Of a DNA stretch of 64,000 bases, positions 18,410 to 28,679 are shown piece after piece (position 1 is the stretch's first letter; the number at the start of each line of letters is the position of its first letter). Source of the stretch: Nguyenibacter vanlangensis (GTDB lineage Bacteria > Pseudomonadota > Alphaproteobacteria > Acetobacterales > Acetobacteraceae). Below the pieces are notes generated by a model. That model did not search any database and was not told the DNA's origin. It worked only from the letters and a program-made list of their open reading frames with translations. The translations under genes were made by a program, and so were the position numbers. The stretch covers positions 124,001 through 188,000 of the forward strand of contig NZ_CP152276.1 of NCBI RefSeq assembly GCF_038719015.1, written 5' to 3'.

Positions 18410-20098
18410 TCAGCGCATCTGCAGGTAATTTTCCGCCTCGGCCACGATATCGGTCAGGGTGCCCGGGGCGAACGGGCTTTCGAGCCCGGCGGCGGCCAGC
18501 AATCCGGTAAAGGGCTGGGCGCCCCCCAGCGCGCAGAGGTCGGTGTAGGTCGCCATCGTGCCGTGCCGGTCCTTGCGGGCGCGCAGCCAGAACTGCATCG
18601 CGCAGCATAGGGCCAGCGCATAGTCGATGTAATAGAAGGGCGAGCGGTAGATATGGCCCTGGGCCTGCCACCGGCCGCCCTTGGCCGGCCATGCCAGGTC
18701 GCCCCAGTCGCGCCAGGGCATGTAGAGCCGTTCGAGCTGCAGCCAGGTCGCGTGCCGATCCTGGGGCGACATGTCCGGGCGGGCATAGACCTCATGCTGG
18801 AAATGATCGACGCAGGCCCCATAGGGCAGGAAGGTCAGGGCGCCGATCAGGTGGGCGCGGCGGAACCGCTCGGCCGCGCCGTCCTCGACCATCAGGTCGA
18901 TATGGGGCCAGGTGAGGAATTCCAGCGCCATGGAATTGATCTCGGCGGCCTCCATGGTCGGCCAGAGCAGGTCGATCCCGGGCAGGTCGCGGCTTTTCCA
19001 GTTCTGGTAGGCGTGGCCCATTTCGTGCGTGAAGACGGCGATGTCGTGCGGCGTGCCGTTGAAATTGGCGAAGATGAACGGCATGCCGATGCTGGGGAAG
19101 GCGGTGCAGAACCCGCCCCCGGCCTTGCCCGGGCGGTTCTGCAGGTCGAGATAGCCGCCCTGGACCATCCCGGCATAGAACGGACCCAGATCGCCGCCCA
19201 TGCGGTCGAACATGGTCCGGGCGCGTTCGAGCAGCAGGTCGTGGCCGCCGGCCGGACGGGGATTGCCCAGCGGGTCGATCAGCGGCTCGTCCCATGCGCG
19301 AAGCCGGTCCCAGTTCATGGTCAGGCGGCGATTTTCCATGATGGCCGCGACCAGGGGGACCACATGGGCGCGGATTTCGTCGCGGAAGCGCGCGACGTCC
19401 TGGGGGCCGTAATCGACCCGGCGCATCCGGCGATAGCCCAGCGCCACGTAATTGTCGTAGCCGAGTGTCCTGGCCATGCCGTCGCGGACGTGGACCAGGC
19501 GGTCATAGAGCGTGTCCAACTGCGCGCCATGGCCGGCGAAGACGTCCCAGCGCGCGCGTTCCGCCTGGTGGCGGACGGTGCGGTCGAGATCCTCGGCGAA
19601 CGGGGCGAGGCCGGAGAGATTGACCGTGCGGTCGCCGATCGTCACCCGGGCGGCGGCCAGCAGGGCGGTATAGTCGGCGGCCAGGCGGGATTCTTCCTCG
19701 AGCGCCGGGCGCAGGCGCGTATCGAAGGTGGTGATGTCGGTTTCCCACAGCCGGACGGTATGCGTGCCCACGGCATGCAGCAGCCCGGCGCGGTTGGGAT
19801 CGTCCAGCAGGCGGCGCTTGATGCCGACCTCGTGCTCGGTCACCAGGGGGGTCAGGCCGTCGGCCAGTTCGCGGTCGGCGCGGGCCTGGGCCGAGCCGGT
19901 ATCCTGCGCGAAGCGGAGCGCCACCATGGACGCCCAGCTTTCGTAGGCGCGGCGTTCGGTATCGAACAGCGCCAGCGCGCCGTCACGCTGACCGGCATCG
20001 AGCAGGGCGTTCACCGCGCCGAAGGCCCGGGTCAGGCTTTCGGCGGTGGGGGCAGGGAAAGCGAGATCTTTGAACGGGATGCAGAATGGGATAGGCAT
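18410..20098 (-). CDS. M3 family oligoendopeptidase
   Basis: 562-residue zinc metallopeptidase of the M3B (oligoendopeptidase F-like) type, cytoplasmic, cutting short peptides. The zinc motif HEMGH is at residues 358-362, and the third ligand lies in the MEAAEINSMALEFL helix about 25 residues on. The YIDYALALCCAMQFW block is typical of the family. ATG 20098 (MPIPFCIPF) is preferred over an upstream ATG. It is the last gene of a tight minus-strand run with the flavin oxidoreductase (55 bp), the OPT transporter and a lipoprotein, which places the enzyme downstream of peptide uptake. Confidence 0.9.
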   Translation of the reverse strand: MPIPFCIPFKDLAFPAPTAESLTRAFGAVNALLDAGQRDGALALFDTERRAYESWASMVALRFAQDTGSAQARADRELADGLTPLVTEHEVGIKRRLLDDPNRAGLLHAVGTHTVRLWETDITTFDTRLRPALEEESRLAADYTALLAAARVTIGDRTVNLSGLAPFAEDLDRTVRHQAERARWDVFAGHGAQLDTLYDRLVHVRDGMARTLGYDNYVALGYRRMRRVDYGPQDVARFRDEIRAHVVPLVAAIMENRRLTMNWDRLRAWDEPLIDPLGNPRPAGGHDLLLERARTMFDRMGGDLGPFYAGMVQGGYLDLQNRPGKAGGGFCTAFPSIGMPFIFANFNGTPHDIAVFTHEMGHAYQNWKSRDLPGIDLLWPTMEAAEINSMALEFLTWPHIDLMVEDGAAERFRRAHLIGALTFLPYGACVDHFQHEVYARPDMSPQDRHATWLQLERLYMPWRDWGDLAWPAKGGRWQAQGHIYRSPFYYIDYALALCCAMQFWLRARKDRHGTMATYTDLCALGGAQPFTGLLAAAGLESPFAPGTLTDIVAEAENYLQMR

Positions 20099-20153
20099 GG
20101 GCGGATCATCGCACCGGCGATGCGGGCCGTCCATCGTTCCGTGTCAGCTCATG

Positions 20154-21152
20154 TCAGCCCGTGTCGGCCAATTGCCGGTGGGCGGCGGCGGCGAGGGAGA
20201 AGGAGTGCAGCCGGGCCGCGTGGTCGTGGATGGCGCCGACCAGCATCAGTTCGTCGGGGCGGTGGCGGGCGATGAAGCGCGCGAGGCCCGCGCGCAGCGT
20301 ATCGGGACCGCCGACCACGGCGCAGGCCAGGGCGCGTTCGACGCCGGCGCGTTCCATCTGGCTCCATAGCCCCTCGGTCGAGGCGACGGGCGGCGGAAAC
20401 TGGCCTGGCATGCCGCGGCGCAGGGCCACGAATTGCTGCTGGTGCGAGGTGAAGAGCATGCGGGCGGCGTCGTCGCTGTCGGCGGCGATCACGTTCAGCC
20501 CCAGCATGACATAGGGCTGCGCCAGCCGGGGCGAGGGGGTGAAGAGCTGGCGGTAGAGGGTGACGGCCTGTTCCATCTGGTCGGGCGCGAAATGCGACGC
20601 GAAGGCGAAGGGCAGGCCGAGATGGGCCGCAAGCTGGGCCGAGAACAGGGAGGAGCCCAGGAGCCAGACCGGGATGTCCAGCCCGGCGCCGGGAACGGCC
20701 CGTACGCGCTGGCCGGGGACGGGTTCGTCGAAATAATGCAGCAGTTCGACGACGTCCTGCGGGAAGCGGTCGGCGCTGGCGGGGTCGCGCCGCAGCGCGC
20801 GCATGGTTTCCTGGTCCGAGCCGGGGGCGCGGCCCAGCCCCAGGTCGATCCGGCCGGGGAAGAGGCTTTCCAGCGTGCCGAACTGTTCGGCCACGGTCAG
20901 CGGCGCATGGTTGGGCAGCATGATGCCGCCGGCGCCGACGCGGATGCTGCGCGTGCCCGCCGCCAGATGGCCGATCAGCACCGCGGTCGCGGCCGAGGCG
21001 ATGCCCGGCATGGCATGGTGTTCGGCCACCCAGTAGCGGTGAAACCCCAGAGCCTCGGCATGGCGGGCTAGGTCGAGGCTGTTGGCGAAGGCGGCGGCGG
21101 CGGTGCTGTCGCGGACGATCAGCGACAGGTCGAGGATCGAGAAGGGAATCAC
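20154..21152 (-). CDS. LLM-class flavin-dependent oxidoreductase
   Basis: 332-residue bacterial luciferase-like TIM-barrel protein. It shows the family landmarks [60 protein letters not shown] and VWLLGSS. This set matches the widespread MsnO8/YhbW-type subgroup, whose substrate is mostly unknown. GTG 21152 is chosen: AGGAGG lies 10 nt upstream and the domain starts there; a longer frame upstream runs into the transporter gene. It is 22 bp from the OPT gene and 55 bp from the M3 peptidase, so the cluster is probably one transcript. Confidence 0.88.
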   Translation of the reverse strand: MIPFSILDLSLIVRDSTAAAAFANSLDLARHAEALGFHRYWVAEHHAMPGIASAATAVLIGHLAAGTRSIRVGAGGIMLPNHAPLTVAEQFGTLESLFPGRIDLGLGRAPGSDQETMRALRRDPASADRFPQDVVELLHYFDEPVPGQRVRAVPGAGLDIPVWLLGSSLFSAQLAAHLGLPFAFASHFAPDQMEQAVTLYRQLFTPSPRLAQPYVMLGLNVIAADSDDAARMLFTSHQQQFVALRRGMPGQFPPPVASTEGLWSQMERAGVERALACAVVGGPDTLRAGLARFIARHRPDELMLVGAIHDHAARLHSFSLAAAAHRQLADTG

Positions 21153-21174
21153 CGGGATGGGACCTCCTGAGATG

Positions 21175-23148
21175 TCATTCGCGCCGGATCGAGCGTCCGA
21201 ACCAGATGCATATGGCGACGAAGACCAGGAATCCCAGTAATTTCGGCACGTCGCCGGCATGGGACGGCAGGATCGAGAGCGTGTCGTCGCGCCCGGTGGC
21301 GCCGGCGACCGCGGCGAGCAGCACGCCGGTCAGGCTTTCGCCGACGATGAAGCCCGAGGCCAGCATGGTGCCGATGCCGGTTTCGGCCCGGAGCGCGGGG
21401 CGGCCGCGGGTGCTGATCCAACCGATGACGGCGCCGATGGCGAGCGTGACGCTGACCGAGGGCGGGAGATACAGGCCGATGCCGACGGCGAGCGGCGGCA
21501 GCGCCGCGCCGCGCCGGCGCAGCAGCAGGTCAGCCGCGATCAGCACGACGCCAAGGGTGGCGCCCAGCGTGATCATCGTCCAGTCCAGCCGGTGCAGGAA
21601 GATGCCGTTGACGAGGGTGACCAGCAGGGCCGGCTGCGGCGCCGCCAGGGCGTGGGCGGGGTCCATGCCCGGGCGGGGCAGGGCGCCGACGAAGCCGTAC
21701 GCCTGGTAGAGCAGCTCCAGCACCGGCGGGATGACCACGGCGCCGCTGACGCAGCCGACCAGCAGGGCGGCCTGCTGGCGCCAGGGGGAGGCGCCGACCA
21801 ACTGGCCGGTCTTGAGGTCCTGGAGATTGTCGTTGGAAATCGCCGACGAGGCGACGATGGCCGACAGCACGAACAGTGCGAAGGCGACCGCCAGCCGCTG
21901 GCCGCCGGCGGAGAATTCGGCCGGCATCCAGCCCAGCCGTTCGAGCCCGAGCAGGAAGGCGGCGATCATGACGGTGGCGATGATCGCGATGCCGGACAGC
22001 GGCGAGGAGGACGAGCCGACGATGCCGGCCATGTAGCCGCAGGCCGCCGCGACCAGGAAGCCGAACAGCCCGCAGAACAGGGTGGCGGCGAGGGCCGCGG
22101 CGAGCATGCCGCGCGCGTCCGCCGTTCCCGGCAGCAGGAAGGCCGCGAACAGGCCGAACAGCACGCCCAGGGACAGCAGGGTCAGCAGCGCCAGGGTGCG
22201 GGGGGAGAGGTCGCGGTGACGGTCGCCGTCGCCGACCGACCGGCCGGCGCGCAGCATGTCGCGGATGCCGGCGGCGACGGGGCGGGCCAGCGCGGCCAGG
22301 GTCCAGACGGCGGCGACGGCGATCGTGCCCGCGCCCATGAAGCGGACCTTCTGCGCCCAGAGCTGGGTCGCGTAATCGGCGGCCGGCAAATGGGCGGTAT
22401 TGGGCAGCAGCAGGCTGAGCACCGGCACCGCGGCGCCCCAGGCGATGACGGCGCCGGCGAGCATGGCGATGCCGCCCGCGATGCCGACCAGGTAGCCCGC
22501 GCCGAGCAGCGCCAGCGAGAAGCCGGCCGAGGCGCGGAAGACCGCGCCGCCCCAGACCGCGGTCGCCGACGCGCCGTCGGCCAGCACCCGTAGCCCGCCA
22601 GTGGCGAGCGTGACCACCGCCGAGACCAGGCCGCCGGTCATGAGCGCCTGCAGGCTTTCGGGACTGCCGCTGTCCGAGCCGGCCTTGAGGATTTCGGCCG
22701 CTGCGACGCCCTCGGGGTAGGGCAGGCTGCTGTGCGTCACCATCGCCCGGCGCAGCGGCACGGTGAACAGCACGCCGGTCATGCCGCCGGCCAGCGAGAG
22801 CAGCATGACCTGAAAATAGGGGAAATGCTGCCAATAGCCGATCAGCACCAGGCACGGGAACGAGATGAACACGCAGGACAGCGTCCCGGCCGCCGAGGCC
22901 TGGGTCTGGACCAGGTTGTTTTCCAGGATCGTGCCGCCGCCCAGCGCCCGCAGCACCGACATCGAGATCACGGCCGCCGGGATCGACGAGGCGACCGTCA
23001 GCCCGATCTTGAGCCCGAGATAGACGTTCGAGGCCGTGAAGACGACGGTGATGAGCGCGCCCAGGATCAGGCCCCGCACGGTCATTTCGCGCATGCGGGC
23101 CGATGCGGGAGCCGATGGGGGGGCCGGTGCGGGTGTGATGGCTGTCAT
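21175..23148 (-). CDS. OPT family oligopeptide transporter
   Basis: 657-residue inner-membrane protein with about sixteen hydrophobic segments. The opening [27 protein letters not shown] block (around residues 29-50), [22 protein letters not shown] and the [15 protein letters not shown] block are hallmarks of the OPT/YSL superfamily, which carries oligopeptides or metal chelates by proton symport. It lies between a lipoprotein gene (13 bp upstream) and the flavin oxidoreductase gene (22 bp downstream) on the same strand. Bacterial OPT members are usually annotated as peptide transporters; a metal-chelate substrate cannot be excluded. Confidence 0.92.
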   Translation of the reverse strand: MTAITPAPAPPSAPASARMREMTVRGLILGALITVVFTASNVYLGLKIGLTVASSIPAAVISMSVLRALGGGTILENNLVQTQASAAGTLSCVFISFPCLVLIGYWQHFPYFQVMLLSLAGGMTGVLFTVPLRRAMVTHSSLPYPEGVAAAEILKAGSDSGSPESLQALMTGGLVSAVVTLATGGLRVLADGASATAVWGGAVFRASAGFSLALLGAGYLVGIAGGIAMLAGAVIAWGAAVPVLSLLLPNTAHLPAADYATQLWAQKVRFMGAGTIAVAAVWTLAALARPVAAGIRDMLRAGRSVGDGDRHRDLSPRTLALLTLLSLGVLFGLFAAFLLPGTADARGMLAAALAATLFCGLFGFLVAAACGYMAGIVGSSSSPLSGIAIIATVMIAAFLLGLERLGWMPAEFSAGGQRLAVAFALFVLSAIVASSAISNDNLQDLKTGQLVGASPWRQQAALLVGCVSGAVVIPPVLELLYQAYGFVGALPRPGMDPAHALAAPQPALLVTLVNGIFLHRLDWTMITLGATLGVVLIAADLLLRRRGAALPPLAVGIGLYLPPSVSVTLAIGAVIGWISTRGRPALRAETGIGTMLASGFIVGESLTGVLLAAVAGATGRDDTLSILPSHAGDVPKLLGFLVFVAICIWFGRSIRRE

Positions 23149-23161
23149 ATCCGCTTCGGGA

Positions 23162-23752
23162 TCAGAGCGGGTGGAAGGCGGGGGCGAGCAGGTGGGCGCG
23201 ATTATAGTCGAGCTGCGCGCGGGTGAGCTGGAAGCCGACCTCGATATGATAGCTGTCGACCGTGACGTGGTGCCCGATGGGCAGCGTGATCGGGACGATA
23301 TGGGTGAAGATGTGCGTCTCGGTCACGTTGGGCGGGAAGGTGACGGTTTCGACGAACTGCTTCTTGCTCTTGATCTCGCCGTCCTGGACGACCGCGATGA
23401 AATACGGAATGTCCACCGCGTGGCCGGTCGCGGGGCCCCGGCTGACGGTCAGGCCCAGGCTGATGTCGGTGACGATGTCATGGGTGTGCCGGCCGGCGGC
23501 GCGGCAACTGCCGCTGACGCGGGTCAGGCTGGCGCGGGCGACCAGGTGGCCGACATCGTGCGTCTCGCCATCGTAGGCCGCCAGGTCGGCGGCGGGGCCC
23601 GGGACCTCGACGAGCGGGCAGGCGGGGGCGAAGGCGTTCGGATTGTCGGCGTCGCAGGCAGTCAGCAGAATCGCGAGCGGCAGGAGCGCCAGGCCGCAGA
23701 GAAGGGCGGGACGGCGGGGGCGGCGCGGGCCGGTCGGAATGACGATGGTCAT
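23162..23752 (-). CDS. Predicted lipoprotein leading the OPT cluster
   Basis: 196-residue protein. ATG 23752 gives an arginine-rich N-terminus, a hydrophobic stretch and a lipobox LLTAC (cysteine at about residue 33). The mature domain is beta-rich with repeated Val/Thr/His strands ([19 protein letters not shown]) and two further cysteines. It is the first gene of the minus-strand run and ends 13 bp before the OPT transporter start, so it may be a periplasmic partner of that transporter (inference). I do not know a named family. Confidence 0.75.
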   Translation of the reverse strand: MTIVIPTGPRRPRRPALLCGLALLPLAILLTACDADNPNAFAPACPLVEVPGPAADLAAYDGETHDVGHLVARASLTRVSGSCRAAGRHTHDIVTDISLGLTVSRGPATGHAVDIPYFIAVVQDGEIKSKKQFVETVTFPPNVTETHIFTHIVPITLPIGHHVTVDSYHIEVGFQLTRAQLDYNRAHLLAPAFHPL

Positions 23753-23997
23753 GCTGGGGTCCGGGGTCTCGTTTTCTCGGTCAGGTTGCGGGCGGCCGTG
23801 GGGACGGATGGTCCGCGGCGTGTGTTTCTGTGGCGTCGGTCGGACGGGTATGTCCAAATGCGCCGGAGTCGCAGGAAAATGGCTTGCGCCATGTCCCTGC
23901 TTTGCGTAGGGCCGAACCAGCATCGGGATGCAGCGGCCGGCCGGAGGCTGCCCTCGGCCCGTATCCTATACCGCCCGCCGGACGTTTGGGGAACACC

Positions 23998-25008
23998 ATG
24001 CCAGATCAGATGATTCACACGCCCGATCCCGCCCCGGCCCTGGAATCGGCCGACGCGCCGACCCGGTCGCTGAAGGTCCTGCTGGCCGGTCCGCGCGGGT
24101 TCTGCGCCGGTGTCGACCGGGCGATCCGGGTGGTCGAGGAGGCGATCCGCCGCTATGGCGCGCCGGTCTATGTCCGGCACGAGATCGTCCATAACCGTAC
24201 GGTGGTCGAGGCGCTGGAGGCGCAGGGGGCGATCTTCGTCGAGGAACTGGACGAGGTGCCGGCCGACGGTCATGTCGTCTTTTCCGCCCATGGCGTGCCC
24301 AAGAGCGTGCCGGCCGAGGCCGAGCGGCGCAACCTGCTGTATCTGGACGCGACCTGCCCGCTGGTATCGAAGGTGCATCGCGAGGCCGAGCGCCATTTCG
24401 CCGATGGCGGCCCGGAGAGCCGGCATATCCTGATGATCGGCCATGCCGGGCATCCGGAGGTGGTCGGCACGATGGGCCAGTTGCCGCAGGGGGCGGTGAC
24501 CCTGATCAATGATGCCGAGGAGGCCCGCACCGTGCGGCCGGCCGACCCGGCGCGCCTGGCCTTCATTACCCAGACCACGCTGTCGGTCGACGACACAGCC
24601 GAGATCGTCGAGATCCTGCGCCGCCGCTTTCCGCTGATCGAAGGGCCGAAGCGCGAGGATATCTGCTATGCCACGACCAACCGGCAGGAAGCGGTGAAGG
24701 CGATCGCGCCGGGCTGCGACCTGGTGATCGTGATCGGTTCGCCGAATTCGTCGAACTCGCAGCGCCTGCGTGAGGTGGCGGAGCGCTCGGGCGCGCCGCG
24801 CGCCCTGCTGGTGCCGCGCCTGGGCGACCTGGACTGGTCGGTGCTGGACGGGGTGAGCACGCTGGGGATCACCGCCGGCGCGTCGGCGCCCGAGGCGCTG
24901 GTGCAGGAGATGGTGGCGGCGCTGGCCAAGCGCTTTACGCTGGAAATCGAGGAACGGACGGTCAAGGAAGAGAACGTGATCTTCCGCCTGCCGGCGCCGC
25001 TGGGCTGA
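23998..25008 (+). CDS. ispH: 4-hydroxy-3-methylbut-2-enyl diphosphate reductase
   Basis: 336-residue [4Fe-4S] enzyme, last step of the MEP isoprenoid pathway, making IPP and DMAPP. The three cluster-binding cysteines are visible in GFCAGV (C36), DATCPLV and ICYATTNRQ. The substrate-phosphate and proton-relay motifs EIVHN, SAHGVP and GHAGHPEV are intact. ATG 23998 is preferred because upstream codons in frame are not conserved; an N-terminal extension of about 25 residues precedes the fold. It heads an ispH-thrB-rnhA run, an order widespread in alphaproteobacteria. Confidence 0.96.
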   Translation: MPDQMIHTPDPAPALESADAPTRSLKVLLAGPRGFCAGVDRAIRVVEEAIRRYGAPVYVRHEIVHNRTVVEALEAQGAIFVEELDEVPADGHVVFSAHGVPKSVPAEAERRNLLYLDATCPLVSKVHREAERHFADGGPESRHILMIGHAGHPEVVGTMGQLPQGAVTLINDAEEARTVRPADPARLAFITQTTLSVDDTAEIVEILRRRFPLIEGPKREDICYATTNRQEAVKAIAPGCDLVIVIGSPNSSNSQRLREVAERSGAPRALLVPRLGDLDWSVLDGVSTLGITAGASAPEALVQEMVAALAKRFTLEIEERTVKEENVIFRLPAPLG

Positions 25009-25023
25009 ACAGAACCCGCTTGC

Positions 25024-26052
25024 ATGGCTGTCTATACGGATGTGTCCGACGAGGCGTTGCGCGCATTTCTGTCGGCGTACGATATCGGGGCGCTGACGGC
25101 GTTTCGCGGCATCGCCGAAGGGGTCGAGAACAGTAATTTCGTCCTGCGCACCACGGGGGGCACCACGGGAGGCGCCGCAGGGAACGCCAAAGGGGGCGTT
25201 GCGGGGAGCGACTTTATCCTGACCCTGTACGAGCGGCGGGTGAATCCCGAGGACCTGCCCTGGTTCCTGGGGCTGATGGGGTATCTGTCCGACCATGGCC
25301 TGTCCTGTCCGCGCCCGGTGGCGGCGCGGGACGGGGCGGCGCTGCGCGTGCTGGCCGGGCGGCCGGCGGCGATCACCACTTTCCTGCCCGGCGTCTGGCC
25401 GCGCGCGGTGACGGAAGCGCATTGCGGGCCGGTCGGCGCCGCGCTGGCCCGGCTGCATCTGGCCGGGCAGGGATATGACGCCGTGCGCCCCAATGCCTTG
25501 GGCCCCGGATCCTGGCCGGGCCTGCTGGATTCCTGCCGGAGGGACGGCGATTCGGTGCAGCCGGGGCTGGTGGCCGAGCTGGATGCGGCGCTGGCGGAGA
25601 TCCTGCCGGCCTGGCCGGCGCCGGGCGCGCTGCCGCGCGGGCAGATCCATGCCGACCTGTTTCCGGACAATGTCTTCTTTCTGGACGGCGCGGTGTCCGG
25701 AATCATCGATTTCTATTTCGCCTGCACCGACATCCTGGCGTACGACGTCGCGATCTGCCTGAACGCCTGGTGCTTCGACGCGCAGGGGCGGTTCGACGCG
25801 GCGCGGTCGCGCGCGCTGATCGCGGGGTACGAATCGGTTCGGCCGCTGGGTGAGGCGGAGCGCGCGGCGCTGCCGGTGCTGGCGGCAGGGGCCGCGATGC
25901 GGTTCCTGCTGACCCGGCTGTATGATTGGGTGAACACGCCGGCCGGCGCGATGGTGACGCGCAAGGATCCGCTGGATTACCTGCCGCGCCTGCGGTTCCA
26001 TCGCGCGGCATCGGCGGGCGCGTTGCCGGGGGCGGCGGATCATGGTTTCTGA
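25024..26052 (+). CDS. thrB: Homoserine kinase (ThrB, APH-fold type)
   Basis: 342-residue homoserine kinase of the aminoglycoside phosphotransferase-like family, not the GHMP family; it supplies O-phosphohomoserine for threonine synthesis. It shows [16 protein letters not shown] at the start, [11 protein letters not shown] (ATP loop), [13 protein letters not shown] (catalytic HAD and metal Asn) and [15 protein letters not shown] Gly/Thr-rich insert near residue 45 ([14 protein letters not shown]) is unusual and probably a loop. It is 15 bp after ispH and overlaps rnhA by 11 bp. Confidence 0.94.
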   Translation: MAVYTDVSDEALRAFLSAYDIGALTAFRGIAEGVENSNFVLRTTGGTTGGAAGNAKGGVAGSDFILTLYERRVNPEDLPWFLGLMGYLSDHGLSCPRPVAARDGAALRVLAGRPAAITTFLPGVWPRAVTEAHCGPVGAALARLHLAGQGYDAVRPNALGPGSWPGLLDSCRRDGDSVQPGLVAELDAALAEILPAWPAPGALPRGQIHADLFPDNVFFLDGAVSGIIDFYFACTDILAYDVAICLNAWCFDAQGRFDAARSRALIAGYESVRPLGEAERAALPVLAAGAAMRFLLTRLYDWVNTPAGAMVTRKDPLDYLPRLRFHRAASAGALPGAADHGF

Positions 26053-26548
26053 CACCGAGCGGCCGGCCGAGGCGGATGCCGAGACGGATCTGTCGCTGGT
26101 CGAGATCTGGACCGACGGGGGGTGCAAGCCCAATCCGGGGCCGGGCGGCTGGGCGGCGCTGCTGAAATTCCGGGGCAGCGAGCGTGAGATTTCGGGCGGC
26201 GCGGCCGAGACCACCAACAACCGCATGGAACTGACGGCGGCGGCCGAGGCGCTGGAGGCGCTGAAGCGTCCGTGCCGGGTGGTGCTGCATACGGACAGCG
26301 AATATGTGCGCAACGGCATCACCCGCTGGCATACGGGCTGGGTGCGGCGCAACTGGCGCAACGCCGCGGGCGATCCGGTGGCCAACATGGATCTGTGGCG
26401 GCGGCTGCTGGATGTGAGCGCCCGGCACGAGGTGAGCTGGCGCTGGGTGCGCGGCCATTCGGGCGACGAGAATAACGAGCGGGTCGATCGCCTGGCCACC
26501 GAGGCGCGCGACGCGCTGGGGGTGGCGTATCCGACGCGCCGGCGCTGA
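26042..26548 (+). CDS. rnhA: Ribonuclease HI
   Basis: 168-residue ribonuclease H type 1, which cleaves RNA in RNA-DNA hybrids. Catalytic carboxylates are visible: D in [10 protein letters not shown] (about residue 25), E in [10 protein letters not shown] in HTDSEYV and D in NERVDRLA; the flexible-loop histidine is in RGHSGDEN. About 15 residues precede the fold. It starts at ATG 26042 inside the end of thrB (11-bp overlap), consistent with coupled translation. Confidence 0.96.
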   Translation: MVSDTERPAEADAETDLSLVEIWTDGGCKPNPGPGGWAALLKFRGSEREISGGAAETTNNRMELTAAAEALEALKRPCRVVLHTDSEYVRNGITRWHTGWVRRNWRNAAGDPVANMDLWRRLLDVSARHEVSWRWVRGHSGDENNERVDRLATEARDALGVAYPTRRR

Positions 26549-26571
26549 GTCCTGACGGGGAAGGCTGGGGG

Positions 26572-27519
26572 ATGATCCGTCCCATCATCATCGATACCGA
26601 TCCGTCGCCGGACGATGCGGTGGCGTTCCTGATGGCGCTGGCCTCGCCCGACGAGCTGGAGGTGCTGGCGCTGACCACCGTGGGCGGCAACGTGCCGCTG
26701 GCGCTGACGACGCGCAACGCGCTGATGGCGCTGGAACTGGCGGGGCGGGGGGACGTGCCGGTCTATGCCGGGGCGGCCGGGCCGCTGATGGGCGCGCTGC
26801 GGACCGCCGAGCACGTCCATGGCGCCACCGGATTCGACGGCTACGACCTGCCGCCGCCCGGCCTGCGCGCGGCCGAGGGATTCGCGCCGGACCGGATCGT
26901 CGAACTGGTGATGGCGCGGCCGAAGGGCAGCGTCACCCTGTGCTGCCTGGCGCCGTTGACGAATGTCGCGCTGGCGATGGGCCGCGAGCCGCGCCTGGCG
27001 GAGCATCTGCACGGGATCGTGCTGATGGGCGGCGCGCGCGCCGAGGGCGGCAACATCACGCCGGCGGCCGAATACAACATCCATGTCGACCCCGAGGCGG
27101 CGGCCCGGATCTTCGCCTCAGGCGTGCCGATCACGATGATCCCGCTGGATTGCACCCACCAGGCGCTGACCACGCAGGCCCGCATGGCGCGGCTGCGCGC
27201 CATCGGCACGCCGCTGGCCGAGGCGTTCTATCACCTGCTGCTGTTCAACAAGGACTACAACGCCCGCCAATGGGGCACCGACGGCGGGCCGCTGCATGAT
27301 CCGACGGTGATCGCGGCGCTGTTGCGGCCGGACCTGTTCAGCGGCCGGCTGGCGCATGTGGGGATCGAATGCCACGGCGCGCTGACCCGGGGCATGACGG
27401 TCATCGACTGGTGGGGCGTGAGCGGAGAGGCGGCGAACGCGCTGGTGCTGAACCGGCTGGATGCCGAGGGATATTTCGACCTGGTGATCGAGCGACTGTC
27501 GCGCTTTGGCCGCGCCTGA
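26572..27519 (+). CDS. Nucleoside hydrolase (IUNH family)
   Basis: 315-residue enzyme of the inosine-uridine preferring nucleoside hydrolase family, splitting N-ribosides into ribose and base for salvage. The N-terminal Asp cluster reads IDTDPSPDDAVAFL; the glycine usual after DTDP is a serine here, while the calcium-binding aspartates remain. PLTNVALAM, GGARAEGGNITPAAEYNIHVDPEAA and the C-terminal DPTVIAALL are family hallmarks. It follows rnhA by 23 bp and may belong to the same transcript. Base preference cannot be stated. Confidence 0.93.
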   Translation: MIRPIIIDTDPSPDDAVAFLMALASPDELEVLALTTVGGNVPLALTTRNALMALELAGRGDVPVYAGAAGPLMGALRTAEHVHGATGFDGYDLPPPGLRAAEGFAPDRIVELVMARPKGSVTLCCLAPLTNVALAMGREPRLAEHLHGIVLMGGARAEGGNITPAAEYNIHVDPEAAARIFASGVPITMIPLDCTHQALTTQARMARLRAIGTPLAEAFYHLLLFNKDYNARQWGTDGGPLHDPTVIAALLRPDLFSGRLAHVGIECHGALTRGMTVIDWWGVSGEAANALVLNRLDAEGYFDLVIERLSRFGRA

Positions 27520-27712
27520 GCGGAAAGCGCCCGGGAGGCGCGATCGGCGGTTGCGGGGGCGGGGGGCGGTCCAGTAATGGTCGCGCGGACAGGCCGCGCC
27601 CGGCATGAGGCCGGGTGTGGCCGATTGCCGGCGCGGCGCAGCCCGCGCGCCTGATTCTGACGATGCGTCCGGGGATTCCCCGATTCCGGGCGCCCATTCC
27701 AGCGGAGCCTGC

Positions 27713-28678
27713 ATGGAGCCTTCGACGCTGTCACCCCCTTCGACCATGGTGGCCGCGCGGCGGGCGGCGGGCGGTGTGGGGGATGCGATCTTTTCGGCTG
27801 CGGTGCGGCTGAGCGGGTGGTCGCTTCTGGCGCTTCTTGGGGGTCTGATCGGGGTTCTGGCGTGGGGCGGGGCGCAGGCGTGGGGTGCGTTTGGCCCCGG
27901 CTTTGCGTGGAGCACGGCATGGAACCCGGTGTCGGAGCATTTCGGGGCGCTTGCGCCGGTGTTCGGTTCGGTGATGACGACGGTGCTGGCGCTGCTGATT
28001 GCGGTGCCGCTGGCGTTCGGGATCGCGTTCTGGCTGGTGGAGATGGCGCCGGGGTCGGTGGCGGGGCCGATCGGCATGGCGGTGCAGCTTCTGGCGGCGG
28101 TGCCGTCGATCATATTCGGGATGTGGGGCTTCTTCGTGATCGTGCCGGTGATGGCGCGGGTGGTGCAGCCGTGGGCGAACCGGCATCTTGGGCATGTGCC
28201 GGTGCTGGGGGTGCTGTTTCACGGGGCGCCCTACGGGACGGGGCTGCTGACCGGTGGGCTGGTGCTGGCGGTGATGGTGACGCCGTTCGTGTGCGCGGTG
28301 ATGCGCGACGTGTTCACGGCGATGCCGGCGCAGATCCGCGAGAGCGCCTATGGGCTGGGTGCGACGCGGTGGGAGGTGATGCGCAGCGTGATCCTGCCCT
28401 GGTCGCGTCCGGCGCTGGTGGGCGGTGTGATGCTGGGGATGGGGCGGGCGCTGGGCGAGACGATGGCGGTGACCTTCGTGATCGGCAACACCAACCGGAT
28501 CGGCTGGTCGCTGTTCGCGCCGGGGAACACGATCGCGTCGCTGATCGCGCTGGAATTTCCCGAGAGCGCGGCGGGCAGCCTGAAATTGTCGTCGCTGCTG
28601 GCGCTGGGCTTCATCCTGATGGTGATCTCGTTCGTCACGCTGGCCTGCTCGCGGGTGCTGCTGCGGCGGGGGGCGTGA
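27713..28678 (+). CDS. pstC: Phosphate ABC transporter permease PstC
   Basis: 321-residue inner-membrane permease of the high-affinity phosphate importer, with six predicted helices. The cytoplasmic coupling loop ESAYGLGATRWEVMRSVILP is the EAA motif that contacts PstB. Upstream helix features PSIIFGMWGFFVIVP and MGRALGETMAV are typical of PstC. ATG 27713 (MEPSTLSP) is likely; an in-frame codon at 27605 gives a longer, non-conserved leader. It is the first gene of a pstC-pstA-pstB-phoU operon. No substrate-binding pstS lies upstream. Confidence 0.94.
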   Translation: MEPSTLSPPSTMVAARRAAGGVGDAIFSAAVRLSGWSLLALLGGLIGVLAWGGAQAWGAFGPGFAWSTAWNPVSEHFGALAPVFGSVMTTVLALLIAVPLAFGIAFWLVEMAPGSVAGPIGMAVQLLAAVPSIIFGMWGFFVIVPVMARVVQPWANRHLGHVPVLGVLFHGAPYGTGLLTGGLVLAVMVTPFVCAVMRDVFTAMPAQIRESAYGLGATRWEVMRSVILPWSRPALVGGVMLGMGRALGETMAVTFVIGNTNRIGWSLFAPGNTIASLIALEFPESAAGSLKLSSLLALGFILMVISFVTLACSRVLLRRGA

Positions 28679-28679
28679 G

